The notes under the pieces were generated by a model. The model made no database searches. It saw nothing but the letters and a program-made list of their open reading frames with translations, and was not told where the DNA came from. DNA of 64,000 nucleotides from Bacteroidota bacterium (GTDB taxonomy: Bacteria; Bacteroidota; Bacteroidia; Flavobacteriales; Weeksellaceae). A program made the translations under genes and the position numbers. Below, in pieces: positions 42,149 to 51,050 of the stretch (positions within the stretch are counted from its first letter, which is position 1; the number at the start of each line of letters is the position of its first letter). The stretch covers positions 82,582-146,581 of the forward strand of contig JAHIQD010000021.1 in assembly GCA_018902795.1 (NCBI GenBank), in the 5' to 3' direction.

Positions 42149-43507
42149 ATGAAAACACATCAATTAATCCTGCTCACCACCGCGCTGTTCATCACGCTTT
42201 TTTATGGTGAAGAAATGGGTCTCAATTTCGGAATTTTAGGAATTGTATATGCCTTGCTTACACTTTATCAAACGCCAGAGAAAAACCGAACTCCCACCTT
42301 TTTAATTCTTTTTGTTACGGGATTTTTATCCAGCGTAGCTTTTGCCTGGTACGGCGATTTCGTCTCTTTTCTGGCGGTCTTTACTTCGCTGTTTCTATTG
42401 GCTTTCAAATCGAAGAATAAAGATTTAAAATCCATTTTTGTCATTCCTGTCTTTGTCGTTAATTTTGTCACTTTCATTTACAGGTTTTTCAAGTTTGAAG
42501 ACTGGTTACCGAAAAGAAACACTTCCGTAACGGTGCAGAAATTAATATCGGTCATTGTAATTCCTACTTTTTTTATTCTCATCTTTTTTGGAGTCTATTC
42601 TTTGGGAAGTTCCCACTTTTCAGGTTTTTTCACTGATTTTGAATTGGATTTCAACTTCTGGGAGTTTTTTGTATTAAGCTGTCTTGGATTTTTTATCGCT
42701 TTTAATTTCTGGAATTTTAAAATTGAAAATTTCCTTTTCAGCTGGAATCACCAGTTTAAAAATGATTTTCTTCAGGAAGATAAAACTGAAAAACCTACCT
42801 TTTCTTTTCTGGAGGTGAGTGCGGAAAGAAAGAGCGGAATTATTTCTTTGATTGCCTTAAATCTTCTGCTTTTGGTTTTCATCATTACTTTCAACTATGA
42901 GCAGTTTGTCGAGATTCCGAAATCACCTAACCAACTTTCCGCCGAAACGCACGATCGGGTGAATGCGGTGATTTTATCCATTGTGATGGCCGTTCTGGTG
43001 ATTATGTTTTACTTTAAAGGAAGTTTCAATTTCGATGAAAAAGCGAAACCGATGAGCGTTTTAGCTAAGATCTGGATCTTCCTGAATGTTGTTCTGGTGA
43101 TTTCCGCAATTGTGAAAAATTCGGAATACGTGCTGAATTTTGGGATCACCTACAAAAGGCTGGGGGTGTATGCTTTCTTAATTTTATCCATTATCGGTTT
43201 AGTGATGACCTTTATTAAAATACAAAAACAGAAAACCAATGCGTTCCTTTTCAACCAGATGATCTGGTATTTTTATGGAACAGTTTTGGCAGCCAGCTTT
43301 ATCAACTGGGGAAATTTAGCGACCGTTTATAATATCAGCAACGGAAAGGGAGATTTCAATTTTTATAAGGATTTAAATTATAACGATGAGGTTCTTTACG
43401 AAAAATTCCCGGTGAAGATGAAAATGCCGCAAAATGCCGCCAGGGTGGAGCAGGAACAGAAGAAGCCTTTTCTTTCGAAAATAATTTATTATCAAACGCT
43501 AAAATAA
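42149..43507 (+). CDS. DUF4173/DUF4153-family membrane protein, 452 residues
   Basis: Integral membrane protein with about ten to twelve helices. Its C-terminal section, GITYKRLGVYAFLILSIIGL followed by a final amphipathic tail, is what I associate with the DUF4173/DUF4153 group. A charged cytoplasmic loop of about 45 residues interrupts the helices around residue 210. Function is unknown. Its gene lies downstream of the winged-helix regulator with an operator-like site between, and a lipoprotein gene follows 6 nt on. Confidence 0.72.
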   Translation: MKTHQLILLTTALFITLFYGEEMGLNFGILGIVYALLTLYQTPEKNRTPTFLILFVTGFLSSVAFAWYGDFVSFLAVFTSLFLLAFKSKNKDLKSIFVIPVFVVNFVTFIYRFFKFEDWLPKRNTSVTVQKLISVIVIPTFFILIFFGVYSLGSSHFSGFFTDFELDFNFWEFFVLSCLGFFIAFNFWNFKIENFLFSWNHQFKNDFLQEDKTEKPTFSFLEVSAERKSGIISLIALNLLLLVFIITFNYEQFVEIPKSPNQLSAETHDRVNAVILSIVMAVLVIMFYFKGSFNFDEKAKPMSVLAKIWIFLNVVLVISAIVKNSEYVLNFGITYKRLGVYAFLILSIIGLVMTFIKIQKQKTNAFLFNQMIWYFYGTVLAASFINWGNLATVYNISNGKGDFNFYKDLNYNDEVLYEKFPVKMKMPQNAARVEQEQKKPFLSKIIYYQTLK

Positions 43508-43512
43508 GTATC

Positions 43513-44025
43513 ATGAAAAAGTTACTTTTCTTAATTCCTTTAATAGTTTTTTCATGCAGCAGGAAAAAAGAGGTTTCAGAAATCCCTGTAAAGAATAACC
43601 AACCGCAATCGGTTCAAGAGAAAACAGAAGAAAAGCCGGCAGACGGTGTGCAGATTTCAAAAGATGTAAAGTCCGCTGAAACTCCTCAGGATATTTCGAG
43701 AATAACTGAAGGTGATAAAATCATCAGGACGGTTAACAGAATTCCGGCGGCGATTAGCGATGAATTTACTGATGACCGTCAGCAGCTCATCATAAAGATA
43801 AAGGATTTTGACCGGCAAAATATTTCAGGCAAAATTACTCCAGAAAATCCGCAGATGAACATCCGTTTCAACCAGATTAAGCTTCCCGATGGCAGTTATG
43901 ACGGACCGTTCGGAAAGGAACTGATGTATAAATCAAGAGAAATGGGTGAAGTTTGGCTGATGATCGGGAAAAGCAATATGGCTTCAGGTGAAACGAAAGG
44001 GAAATTTACGGTTGCACTTCAGTAA
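43513..44025 (+). CDS. Hypothetical lipoprotein, 170 residues
   Basis: A signal peptide with lipobox IVFSC (Cys about 15) marks it as a lipoprotein; a Lys/Glu-rich linker follows. The C-terminal domain (about 80-170) is beta-rich: IIKIKDFDRQNISGKITPENP, NIRFNQIKLPDGSYDGPFGKEL, YKSREMGEVWLMIGKSNMASG. No family is recognised. Downstream of the DUF4173 gene by 6 nt, hence probably cotranscribed and envelope-related. Confidence 0.7.
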   Translation: MKKLLFLIPLIVFSCSRKKEVSEIPVKNNQPQSVQEKTEEKPADGVQISKDVKSAETPQDISRITEGDKIIRTVNRIPAAISDEFTDDRQQLIIKIKDFDRQNISGKITPENPQMNIRFNQIKLPDGSYDGPFGKELMYKSREMGEVWLMIGKSNMASGETKGKFTVALQ

Positions 44026-44124
44026 CTGAAAACGGAATATGTTTCCGGCATAGTTAATCTTATGTTAATTTTAGCCATTGGTATAATTTCTGAATGAAAG
44101 GTTTCATATCAAAAATTTACTATT

Positions 44125-44634
44125 ATGAAAAATTTGTTTTTATCAGCGGTTGTTGCTACGGCAACGCTGGCAAGCTGTTCTACAGTTTCCTCTATTTTAC
44201 AGAATACTTTTCCTTACAATGCCACTGTTTTGGTAACAGCAGGTTCGCCGGCCAACACACAGCTTTCCAATGTTTCGGCGGCACAGAGTATTAACCAGCT
44301 TACCGGTGCCGGCGCCAACGTCAGAGACATCCGGGTTTCGAACGCAACGATGACGGTAAATTCAAACACCAGTATGGGGATTTTTAAATCTGTACAGGTT
44401 TATCTTTCCAATAACGGAAGTAATGAAGTATTAGTTGCTTCGAGAGATGCAATTGGCGATAATGTAGGAAGCACGCTTTCTTTAGATGCCAACACAACGC
44501 GGACTTTAGATAATATGATGAAATCAGGAGCTGTGCAGGCTAGAATTGTTTATGTTTTGAAACAGTCACCAACTTCAGATATTTCGCTGAAAACTTCAAT
44601 CGGTTTCAGCAGTGTTCCCGTAACGAATCCTTAA
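44125..44634 (+). CDS. Hypothetical lipoprotein, 169 residues
   Basis: The N-terminal signal with lipobox LASC (Cys about 18) is followed by a Ser/Thr/Asn-rich, beta-structured mature part (ATVLVTAGSPANTQLSN, SLDANTTRTLDNMMKSGAVQARIVYVLKQ). No recognised family. It is monocistronic, ending at a strong bidirectional terminator. Likely an outer-membrane or periplasmic lipoprotein of unknown role. Confidence 0.7.
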   Translation: MKNLFLSAVVATATLASCSTVSSILQNTFPYNATVLVTAGSPANTQLSNVSAAQSINQLTGAGANVRDIRVSNATMTVNSNTSMGIFKSVQVYLSNNGSNEVLVASRDAIGDNVGSTLSLDANTTRTLDNMMKSGAVQARIVYVLKQSPTSDISLKTSIGFSSVPVTNP

Positions 44635-44651
44635 TCAACTACTTTTATTCA

Positions 44652-44690
44652 TAAAAAATGTCCGCAAAACTATTGCGGACATTTTTTATT
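44652..44690. terminator. Bidirectional terminator between lipoprotein and dsbD genes
   Basis: ATGTCCGCAA / TTGCGGACAT stem with A run on one side and T run on the other, placed between two convergent genes. Confidence 0.92.
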
Positions 44691-44700
44691 TTAATCGGAG

Positions 44701-46782
44701 TTACTTATTTTTCTTGAAAAACTCAATCCCGCAGGTCAGGAATTTTTTAAAGTCCTCTTTCGGCATATAGCCCGACACCGGCGTATTGATAACTTTTCCG
44801 TCCGGAGAAACCAATACATAATGCGGCTGGGAATTATTATTGAAATTCACCTGCTGAAACAGCGACCATTTATCGCCAATTGTTTTAATTTTTTTCAGCT
44901 GTCCGTTCCCCATATCAACTTTCGTCTGTTCGTTTTCCGGAAGTGCTTCTTTGTCATCAACATAAAGAGAGGCCAGAATAATATCATTCTGAAGAATTGG
45001 CAGAATATCAGGCTCGCTCCAGACGAACTCTTCCATTTTACGGCAGTTTTCGCAGCCATAACCGGTAAAGTCAATCAGAACGGGTTTGTTTTCTTTTTTC
45101 GCCAGTTCAATGGCTTTGAAATAATCATGTTCAGGATGCATTCCGAAAATGCCGTCTTTTTCATCATGAAAATAACTCACATTTATTGGAGGCAAAATTC
45201 CGGAAAGCATTTGGAGTTTCGGTCTTTCGGCAGGAATTAATCCCTGAATCAGATAAATAATAAAACCAATTCCGAGGAAACCGATGATCTTTCTTGTCAC
45301 AGAAATTTTCTGGTTTTTATCATCGTGCGGAAATCTTATTTTCCCTAATAAATAAAGAACCAGACCAATAGAAATCACAATCCAGAGCACAATGAAAAGT
45401 TCTCTTTTCAGGAAAAATGTTTTGGAAACCAAATCTGCTTTCGACAAAAATTTCAGCGCCAAACCAAGTTCTATAAAACCTAAAACCACTTTTACGGTGT
45501 TCATCCAGCCGCCTGATTTCGGTAAACTCTGTAAAGCCTGTGGAAACAGTGCTAAAAGTCCGAAAACAATTGCCCAGCTCAATCCAAATCCTGCCAAAGC
45601 AAACGTTAAGAGCATCGGTACATCTGCCGAACCTGTCACTGCGCTACCCAACAAGCTTCCTAAAATAGGACCGGTGCAGGAAAATGAAACAATCACCAGC
45701 GTTAAAGCCATGAAAAATATTCCGATAATTCCGCCTGCATCTTCAGCTTTTGAAGATTTGTTTGCAATGGAACTCGGTAAAGTAATGTCGTAATATCCGA
45801 AGAAGCTTCCCGCAAAAAATATAAAAATGATGAAGAAAGCTACATTCAGCCATACGCTTGTAGAAATCTGGTTGAAGATATTTCCTGCAATTCCGTCAAT
45901 AATATGAAACGGTACACTTAATAACACAAAAATAAGAAGGATAAAAAATCCGTAAATAAAAGCGTCCCGTTTTCCTTTCGCTTTATCTTTCGATCCTTTT
46001 GTAAAGAAAGAAACCGTCAATGGAATCATCGGGAAAACGCATGGAGTAAGCAAAGCAATCAGTCCGCCGAAAAAACCGAGAAGCAGGTATGTCCAGAAAT
46101 TTTCACTGTTTTGCTGTTTTGCAATACCGCAGTCAGTCAACGGATTCTGGAAATCGATAGACGAAACTTTAAGTCCTTTCTGCTCAGTTACGGTTGGAGT
46201 AGTAGTAGCAGCTGCAACGTTTTCTGTAACATCAGGAGTTAAAGTCTGTACCGCAGAATCTTTCACTGCTGCAGTTTCCGGAGATTTTGCATCAGCAGTA
46301 ACCGCTGCTGTTTCCGTAGGGCTTGGCGCTACGTTTTGCTGAAACTCAAGTGTGTTCGGTGCTAAACAAACCCTGTCGTTACAGGTCTGGTAAGTAATTT
46401 CCGCTGCAACGTTGGCAGGCTTTGTATTGTTCTTCAGTTTGAATTTCTGCTTAAACTGTACTAAATCAGAATAGTAGACGATCTGTGCACCAAAAGCTTC
46501 AGAAAATTCATCATGCTTTTTGCCTACTTCCATTACACCGCCCACTAACTGGATTCCTTCTTTTGATGTTAAGATCATTTCGGTCGGAATTCCTGAATCC
46601 GGCGGCAAATCTTTTGAATAAATATGCCAGTTTTTTTCGATTGTTGCCGTTAAGACCGCCTCATAAATACCATTCGGAAGCGCATTAATATTGTATTTGA
46701 ATTTTACAGGATCTTTAATCTGTGCAGAAACTCCCTGAAAAAGGAAGACGATAATGAGGACTAACCAGTTTTTAAATTTCAT
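44701..46782 (-). CDS. dsbD: Thiol:disulfide interchange protein DsbD
   Basis: Transfers electrons from cytoplasmic thioredoxin to periplasmic proteins. 693 residues in three parts: a signal peptide with an N-terminal immunoglobulin-like DsbD-alpha domain (WHIYSKDLPPDSGIPTEM, and TYQTCNDRVCLAP, containing the C-x(4)-C pair); an eight-helix membrane domain with CVFPMIPLTVSFFTK and SCTGPILGSLLG carrying its cysteines; and a C-terminal thioredoxin domain with GYGCENCRKMEEF near residue 575. All catalytic cysteines are present. The linker around 160-200 is Ala/Thr/Val-rich. Complete and of usual length. Confidence 0.94.
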   Translation of the reverse strand: MKFKNWLVLIIVFLFQGVSAQIKDPVKFKYNINALPNGIYEAVLTATIEKNWHIYSKDLPPDSGIPTEMILTSKEGIQLVGGVMEVGKKHDEFSEAFGAQIVYYSDLVQFKQKFKLKNNTKPANVAAEITYQTCNDRVCLAPNTLEFQQNVAPSPTETAAVTADAKSPETAAVKDSAVQTLTPDVTENVAAATTTPTVTEQKGLKVSSIDFQNPLTDCGIAKQQNSENFWTYLLLGFFGGLIALLTPCVFPMIPLTVSFFTKGSKDKAKGKRDAFIYGFFILLIFVLLSVPFHIIDGIAGNIFNQISTSVWLNVAFFIIFIFFAGSFFGYYDITLPSSIANKSSKAEDAGGIIGIFFMALTLVIVSFSCTGPILGSLLGSAVTGSADVPMLLTFALAGFGLSWAIVFGLLALFPQALQSLPKSGGWMNTVKVVLGFIELGLALKFLSKADLVSKTFFLKRELFIVLWIVISIGLVLYLLGKIRFPHDDKNQKISVTRKIIGFLGIGFIIYLIQGLIPAERPKLQMLSGILPPINVSYFHDEKDGIFGMHPEHDYFKAIELAKKENKPVLIDFTGYGCENCRKMEEFVWSEPDILPILQNDIILASLYVDDKEALPENEQTKVDMGNGQLKKIKTIGDKWSLFQQVNFNNNSQPHYVLVSPDGKVINTPVSGYMPKEDFKKFLTCGIEFFKKNK

Positions 46783-46870
46783 TATATTTTTTACTTTTTA
46801 CCGGGTCATTTAAATAAAGCAGAGAAAACGGTATTAAAAAGGTTCTCTAAACTTTATTTATTTGACAGAC

Positions 46871-48172
46871 TTATAATTTTACTTTTAGAATATTTTCTGT
46901 TTTTTCATCCGCAGAAAATCGCCTGTCCTGGCGAAACGGAATAACACCTAAAACATTATTTTTTCCGTCGCACAAAAGCCAGATATTCTGCCTGGCTAAA
47001 ATAGGAATTTTTTCATCCTTAAAAAACTTGGAGATTTTCTTTTTACCAATCATGCCGATAGGAAAAAACAGGTCATCGGTTTGTCTTCGGCGCAATTTTA
47101 ACGGAAATCTTAGGTTTGAAGCATCAAATTTCCAGATCTCATTTTGCGGAATATAATCTTCTTCCCCAAAAAAATCATTCAATATAATCTCGTTCCTTTC
47201 ATTAATGATCAGTTCAATTGAAACGGTATCAGATTGGTTTTTAAGTTTTGAATTTTCAATCAAAACCAATTCATTTCTTTGGACGGTCAGCCGGTAAGCT
47301 TTACTGTGAAAGGTTTTTCCGTTGTCTGCGATGAAAATTTTGGCAATTTCCTTTTCATTTTCAAATCCAAATTTTCTCAGTATTTCAAACTTTACAAAAT
47401 CCGTCTGTTGGGAGAGTTTTTCTTTCTGGATCAGGAAACCGCTGTCATTTTTTGTAACGAATTTAGTTTCCAGTTCTGAAATCTGTTGGTCAACGAACTG
47501 TTTAGTTTGGTTTAAATAAGTTAGACTTTTACCAAAATTCTGCAAAAAATGGGAATTGGTTTCGAAGAGCTTTGGAGCAATTTCGTTCCTGATAAAATTC
47601 CTCAGGTAATCATTTTTTTTATTGGAAGCGTCTTCCCGGAACGCAATGTTATTTTCTCTGGCAAAATTATAAATCTCCTCTTTAGAAACATTTAATAACG
47701 GACGCAAAATTCCGTTTTCATTGGCGGGGATTCCGGTCAGACCTTTTATTCCTGAGGCTTTGGAAAGATTGATGAGAAAAGTTTCAAGTTGATCGTTCAG
47801 GTGGTGTGCGGTAACTAAATACTCCAGTTTTTCTGACTTCTGAGTATCTCTAAAAAATTGATACCGCAAATCTCTCGCCCAGTTCTGGATGGAATTTTCA
47901 GGTTTTCTGTCGTTTTCTGAAACTTGATACAAATGAAATTTAATGCCATTCTTCAGACAGAAATTTTCCACCAGCTTCTGATCCAAATCCGATTCTTCTC
48001 CTCTGAGCTTATAGTTCACATGCGCGACTTCAAACTGTAAACCTGTCTTTTGAAAAAGATAAAGAAGCGTCATCGAATCCGCTCCGCCACTTACCGCCAG
48101 CAGAAAAGTGCTTTGATCAGAATCAGTCAAAAGTTGGTTTAAAACGCCTTTAAATGTTTGTATTTTAAGCAA
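46871..48172 (-). CDS. tilS: tRNA(Ile)-lysidine synthetase
   Basis: Adds lysine to cytidine 34 of the minor tRNA-Ile so that it reads AUA, an essential step. The N-terminal ATP pyrophosphatase domain has the PP-loop SGGADS (28-33), followed by AHVNYKLRGEESD and VTAHHLNDQLETFLINLSK; the C-terminal substrate-binding domain includes LRRRQTDDLFFPIGM and KISKFFKDEKIP. 433 residues, normal for the long form. Its promoter is in the spacer shared with the OmpA gene. Confidence 0.95.
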   Translation of the reverse strand: MLKIQTFKGVLNQLLTDSDQSTFLLAVSGGADSMTLLYLFQKTGLQFEVAHVNYKLRGEESDLDQKLVENFCLKNGIKFHLYQVSENDRKPENSIQNWARDLRYQFFRDTQKSEKLEYLVTAHHLNDQLETFLINLSKASGIKGLTGIPANENGILRPLLNVSKEEIYNFARENNIAFREDASNKKNDYLRNFIRNEIAPKLFETNSHFLQNFGKSLTYLNQTKQFVDQQISELETKFVTKNDSGFLIQKEKLSQQTDFVKFEILRKFGFENEKEIAKIFIADNGKTFHSKAYRLTVQRNELVLIENSKLKNQSDTVSIELIINERNEIILNDFFGEEDYIPQNEIWKFDASNLRFPLKLRRRQTDDLFFPIGMIGKKKISKFFKDEKIPILARQNIWLLCDGKNNVLGVIPFRQDRRFSADEKTENILKVKL

Positions 48173-48190
48173 TTTTTAAGGAATATTTAG

Positions 48191-48198
48191 CAAAGATA
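48191..48198 (-). promoter_or_regulatory. tilS promoter -7 element
   Basis: TATCTTTG on the minus strand, exact TAnnTTTG, 18 nt before the tilS start codon. Confidence 0.6.
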
Positions 48199-48223
48199 AT
48201 TCTTCTGTTTAAAATGAATTCTC

Positions 48224-48231
48224 TATTTTTG
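48224..48231 (+). promoter_or_regulatory. OmpA-lipoprotein promoter -7 element
   Basis: TATTTTTG, exact TAnnTTTG, 18 nt before ATG 48250. It supports choosing that ATG over the one at 48214, which would start upstream of the transcript. Confidence 0.65.
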
Positions 48232-48249
48232 GCTACAAATAGAATATTT

Positions 48250-49086
48250 ATGAAACTAGGTAAGATTTTCGCCGTTGCAGTAATGGCTATTATGATGACT
48301 TCCTGTGTAAGCAGGAAACAGTTTGACGCATTGAATTTGAACTACAACCAGTGTATCACGAACGTCGGTGAAAGACAGCGTGAAATACAGGATTTGAAAG
48401 CAACGAACGCCGGTTTGTCCAGTGAAAATAATCTTTTGAAAAGCCAGAATGACGCTTTGAAATCTTCATTAGATGCCTGTCTGTCAAATTCAGGAAAAGG
48501 TTCGGCTAACATTGATAAATTAATTGGAGAAATAAACGCGTCCAATAAATATATCAAACAGCTGATTTCTACCAACTCTAAAAATGACAGTCTCAACCTG
48601 GCGCTTTCCAACAGATTGAAAAGATCTTTGGATAATGTTGCTGATAATGACGTTCAGATTAAAGTATTAAAAGGCGTGGTAATGATTTCCCTGTCTGACA
48701 AAATGCTTTACAAAACGGGTGATTACAATGTTTTACCGGCAGCTCAGGAAGTATTGGGTAAAGTAGCGAAAGTCATCAACGATTATGATAAGTATTCAGT
48801 ACTGATTGAAGGTAATACCGATAATGTTCCTTTGACTTCATCCAGCGCACCAAGAGACAACTGGGATTTGTCAGCATTGAGAGCGACTTCTATGGCGAAG
48901 GTTTTACAGACCCAGTTTGGAGTTGATCCTGCAAGAATTACCGCAGGAGGACGTTCTGAGTACAATCCTAAAACTACCAACGCATCCGTTTCCGGAAGAG
49001 CAGAGAACAGAAGAACAGAGATTATCATCATGCCGAAACTTGATGAGTTTATGAAGCTGATGGATATTGCTCCAGTTAAAAACTAA
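48250..49086 (+). CDS. OmpA-family outer-membrane lipoprotein, 278 residues
   Basis: The start MKLGKIFAVAVMAIMMTSC gives a clean lipoprotein signal with lipobox MTSC (Cys about 19). A coiled-coil region (about 35-120, rich in Leu, Asn, Lys) resembles the stalk of Pal/OmpA-like linkers. The C-terminal OmpA domain (about 150-270) shows the peptidoglycan-binding pattern: VLIEGNTDNVPLTS, NWDLSALRATSMAKVL, RITAGGRSEYNPK and SGRAENRRTEIIIMP. It probably tethers the outer membrane to the cell wall. Confidence 0.9.
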   Translation: MKLGKIFAVAVMAIMMTSCVSRKQFDALNLNYNQCITNVGERQREIQDLKATNAGLSSENNLLKSQNDALKSSLDACLSNSGKGSANIDKLIGEINASNKYIKQLISTNSKNDSLNLALSNRLKRSLDNVADNDVQIKVLKGVVMISLSDKMLYKTGDYNVLPAAQEVLGKVAKVINDYDKYSVLIEGNTDNVPLTSSSAPRDNWDLSALRATSMAKVLQTQFGVDPARITAGGRSEYNPKTTNASVSGRAENRRTEIIIMPKLDEFMKLMDIAPVKN

Positions 49087-49108
49087 GCAGATTATCTCAG
49101 AAATATTT

Positions 49109-49147
49109 AGCGCTGTTAGAGTTTAAAGCTTTAGCAGCGCTTTTAAA
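49109..49147 (+). terminator. Terminator-like hairpin after OmpA gene
   Basis: AGCGCTG / CAGCGCT arms with a long loop, followed by TTTT. Confidence 0.6.
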
Positions 49148-49163
49148 TTAAAATTGAATTACC

Positions 49164-49811
49164 ATGAGTTTTTTTGAAGAAAACTGTCCGGAAATGGACC
49201 GCTATTTAGAGAACCACGCATCCGCTGAACCTGACATTCTGAAAAGACTGCGAAGAGAAACTTTTCAGAAAACCACGCAACCTCATATGATTTCCGGTTA
49301 TCAGCAAGGGCGTTTATTATCGATCTTATCCAAAATCTTGCAGCCTAAGAATATTCTGGAAATCGGGACTTTTACCGGTTATGCAACGCTTTGTCTGGCT
49401 GAAGGTTTGAGCAAGGAGGGGAAGATCACTACGCTGGACGTCAACGAAGAACTTGCTTATCTGCCTGAAAAGTATTTTGCGGAAAGTGAATTTTCGCATC
49501 AAATCGATTTTAAACTTCAGGATGCGAAAGTATTTTTAAAAGAAACAGATGAAGTTTTTGATCTGGTCTTCATCGATGCTGATAAAGAAAATTATGTTGA
49601 ATATCTTAATCAGATAAAGCCCAGGCTGAAATCCGGCTCTGTAATACTTTTTGATAATGTTCTGTGGTACGGTAAAGTTTTAGAGGAAAATCCTAAACAG
49701 TTATCCACGCAAAAGATCATGGAACTGAATGATTTGGTTGCGCAGGACGAAGATTTTGAAAATCTTATTTTACCTTTGCGTGACGGAGTAAATTTAATCA
49801 GAAAGAAATAA
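49164..49811 (+). CDS. O-methyltransferase (COMT-like, family 3)
   Basis: 215 residues. S-adenosylmethionine-binding motif I is LEIGTFTGYATLCLAEGL (about 71-88), with the acidic residue in TLDVNEE; VFIDADKENYVEYL and LFDNVLWYGKV supply the metal/substrate-binding region of the caffeoyl-CoA-type family. The substrate is unknown. The gene is followed 15 nt later by the C40 peptidase gene, in the same direction. Confidence 0.88.
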   Translation: MSFFEENCPEMDRYLENHASAEPDILKRLRRETFQKTTQPHMISGYQQGRLLSILSKILQPKNILEIGTFTGYATLCLAEGLSKEGKITTLDVNEELAYLPEKYFAESEFSHQIDFKLQDAKVFLKETDEVFDLVFIDADKENYVEYLNQIKPRLKSGSVILFDNVLWYGKVLEENPKQLSTQKIMELNDLVAQDEDFENLILPLRDGVNLIRKK

Positions 49812-49826
49812 AATTTTCAGACATCT

Positions 49827-50534
49827 ATGGAAAAAGGAATTTGTATCGTTTCGGTTGCGCCGCTTCGGGCAGAACATTCGCATCAGTCAGAAATGGTTTC
49901 GCAGATTCTGTATGGAGAAAGCGTTGAAATACTGGAGGCTAACGGTAGTTTTTCAAAAGTCAGAATAGATTTCGACCAGTATGAAGGTTGGGTTGATACC
50001 AAACAGATTTCGGGAATTTCTGAGGAAGAAATGTCCAAACGCAAGATCTATACTGAAGTTTTTGGTGTTGAAAATTTACCTGAAGGACACACGCTGCTTT
50101 CGATCGGCAGTGAAATTCAAGGTGAGAATGATCCGATGTTTCAAGCTGCAACGCGGGAAAATATTTCCCAAACGGCAAGGCTGTTTTTAAATGTTCCGTA
50201 TCTGTGGAGCGGAAGAAGTTTTTTCGGTATAGACTGCAGTGGCTTTTCACAACTGGTTTATAAAGTTTACGGTATTTCTTTGCCAAGGAATGCCTGTCAC
50301 CAGGCGGATAATGGGACGGTTTTAGATTTTATTGAAGAGAGTGAACCCGGCGATCTGGCATTCTTTGAAAATGATGAAGGTAAAATATCCCACGTAGGAA
50401 TTATGCTAGAAGATCAGCAGATTATCCATGCCTACGGAAAAGTAAGGATTGATACTTTAGATTCGTCAGGTATTTTTAATAAAGATTTAGGAAAACACAC
50501 GCACCGGCTGCGTTTTGTGAAACGAATTCTGTAA
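49827..50534 (+). CDS. C40 (NlpC/P60) peptidase
   Basis: Cell-wall endopeptidase type. 235 residues: an N-terminal SH3-like domain (about 1-80; ILYGESVEILEANGSFSKVRIDFDQYEGWVD) then the NlpC/P60 domain with the catalytic Cys137 in IDCSGFSQLVYK and His189 in SHVGIMLED, a third polar residue following at HAYG. No signal peptide is visible, so the route out of the cytoplasm, if any, is unclear; relatives of this arrangement cleave gamma-D-Glu-diamino-acid bonds. Confidence 0.9.
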   Translation: MEKGICIVSVAPLRAEHSHQSEMVSQILYGESVEILEANGSFSKVRIDFDQYEGWVDTKQISGISEEEMSKRKIYTEVFGVENLPEGHTLLSIGSEIQGENDPMFQAATRENISQTARLFLNVPYLWSGRSFFGIDCSGFSQLVYKVYGISLPRNACHQADNGTVLDFIEESEPGDLAFFENDEGKISHVGIMLEDQQIIHAYGKVRIDTLDSSGIFNKDLGKHTHRLRFVKRIL

Positions 50535-50544
50535 AAAATCAAAA

Positions 50545-51039
50545 ATGAGCAAAGTTTCCTTCTTTTTAAAAGTGATTTCTGTTTGCATCCTCGTTTTTAC
50601 CTGGATCTTCACCGTTTTGAATTTTGGAAATTTGCCGGAAACGATTCCTGTCCATTATGATTTTGCCGGAAACCCTGATGGTTTTGGCTCTAAGCATACA
50701 CTTTGGCTGCTAAACGGACTGATGACCGCGATGTTTCTTTTCTTATTCTACGTTTCAAAAAAACCGGATTTTCCGCTGCTGAATATTCCGCAAAACCTGA
50801 AAGATGATCCTGCGACCGCAGATTTGGTGGTGGCTGTTTTAATGATTTTTGCGATGTCTCTCTTGGGCAATATTTCGTACGAAAGTATGTTAAATGCTTT
50901 AGGTAAAACCAGCGGAATCGGCACCACAACAAATTATCTGCTAGGCGTTATTTTTATTTTCATTATTGGAATGCTGATGTATTCCTGGAGATTGTCACAA
51001 AAAAAAGGAAGCGAAGAACAAAGCCCATTTGAACATTAA
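50545..51039 (+). CDS. DUF1648-domain membrane protein, 164 residues
   Basis: Four or more predicted helices (about 7-27, 52-70, 88-108 and 128-148). The extracytoplasmic loop FGNLPETIPVHYDFAGNPDGFGSK is the DUF1648 signature. Function unknown; in Firmicutes such proteins are associated with immunity or regulators. It lies 10 nt after the C40 peptidase gene and 11 nt before the KDO transferase gene, so these four genes may share one transcript. Confidence 0.85.
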   Translation: MSKVSFFLKVISVCILVFTWIFTVLNFGNLPETIPVHYDFAGNPDGFGSKHTLWLLNGLMTAMFLFLFYVSKKPDFPLLNIPQNLKDDPATADLVVAVLMIFAMSLLGNISYESMLNALGKTSGIGTTTNYLLGVIFIFIIGMLMYSWRLSQKKGSEEQSPFEH

Positions 51040-51050
51040 ATCTTTTTTAA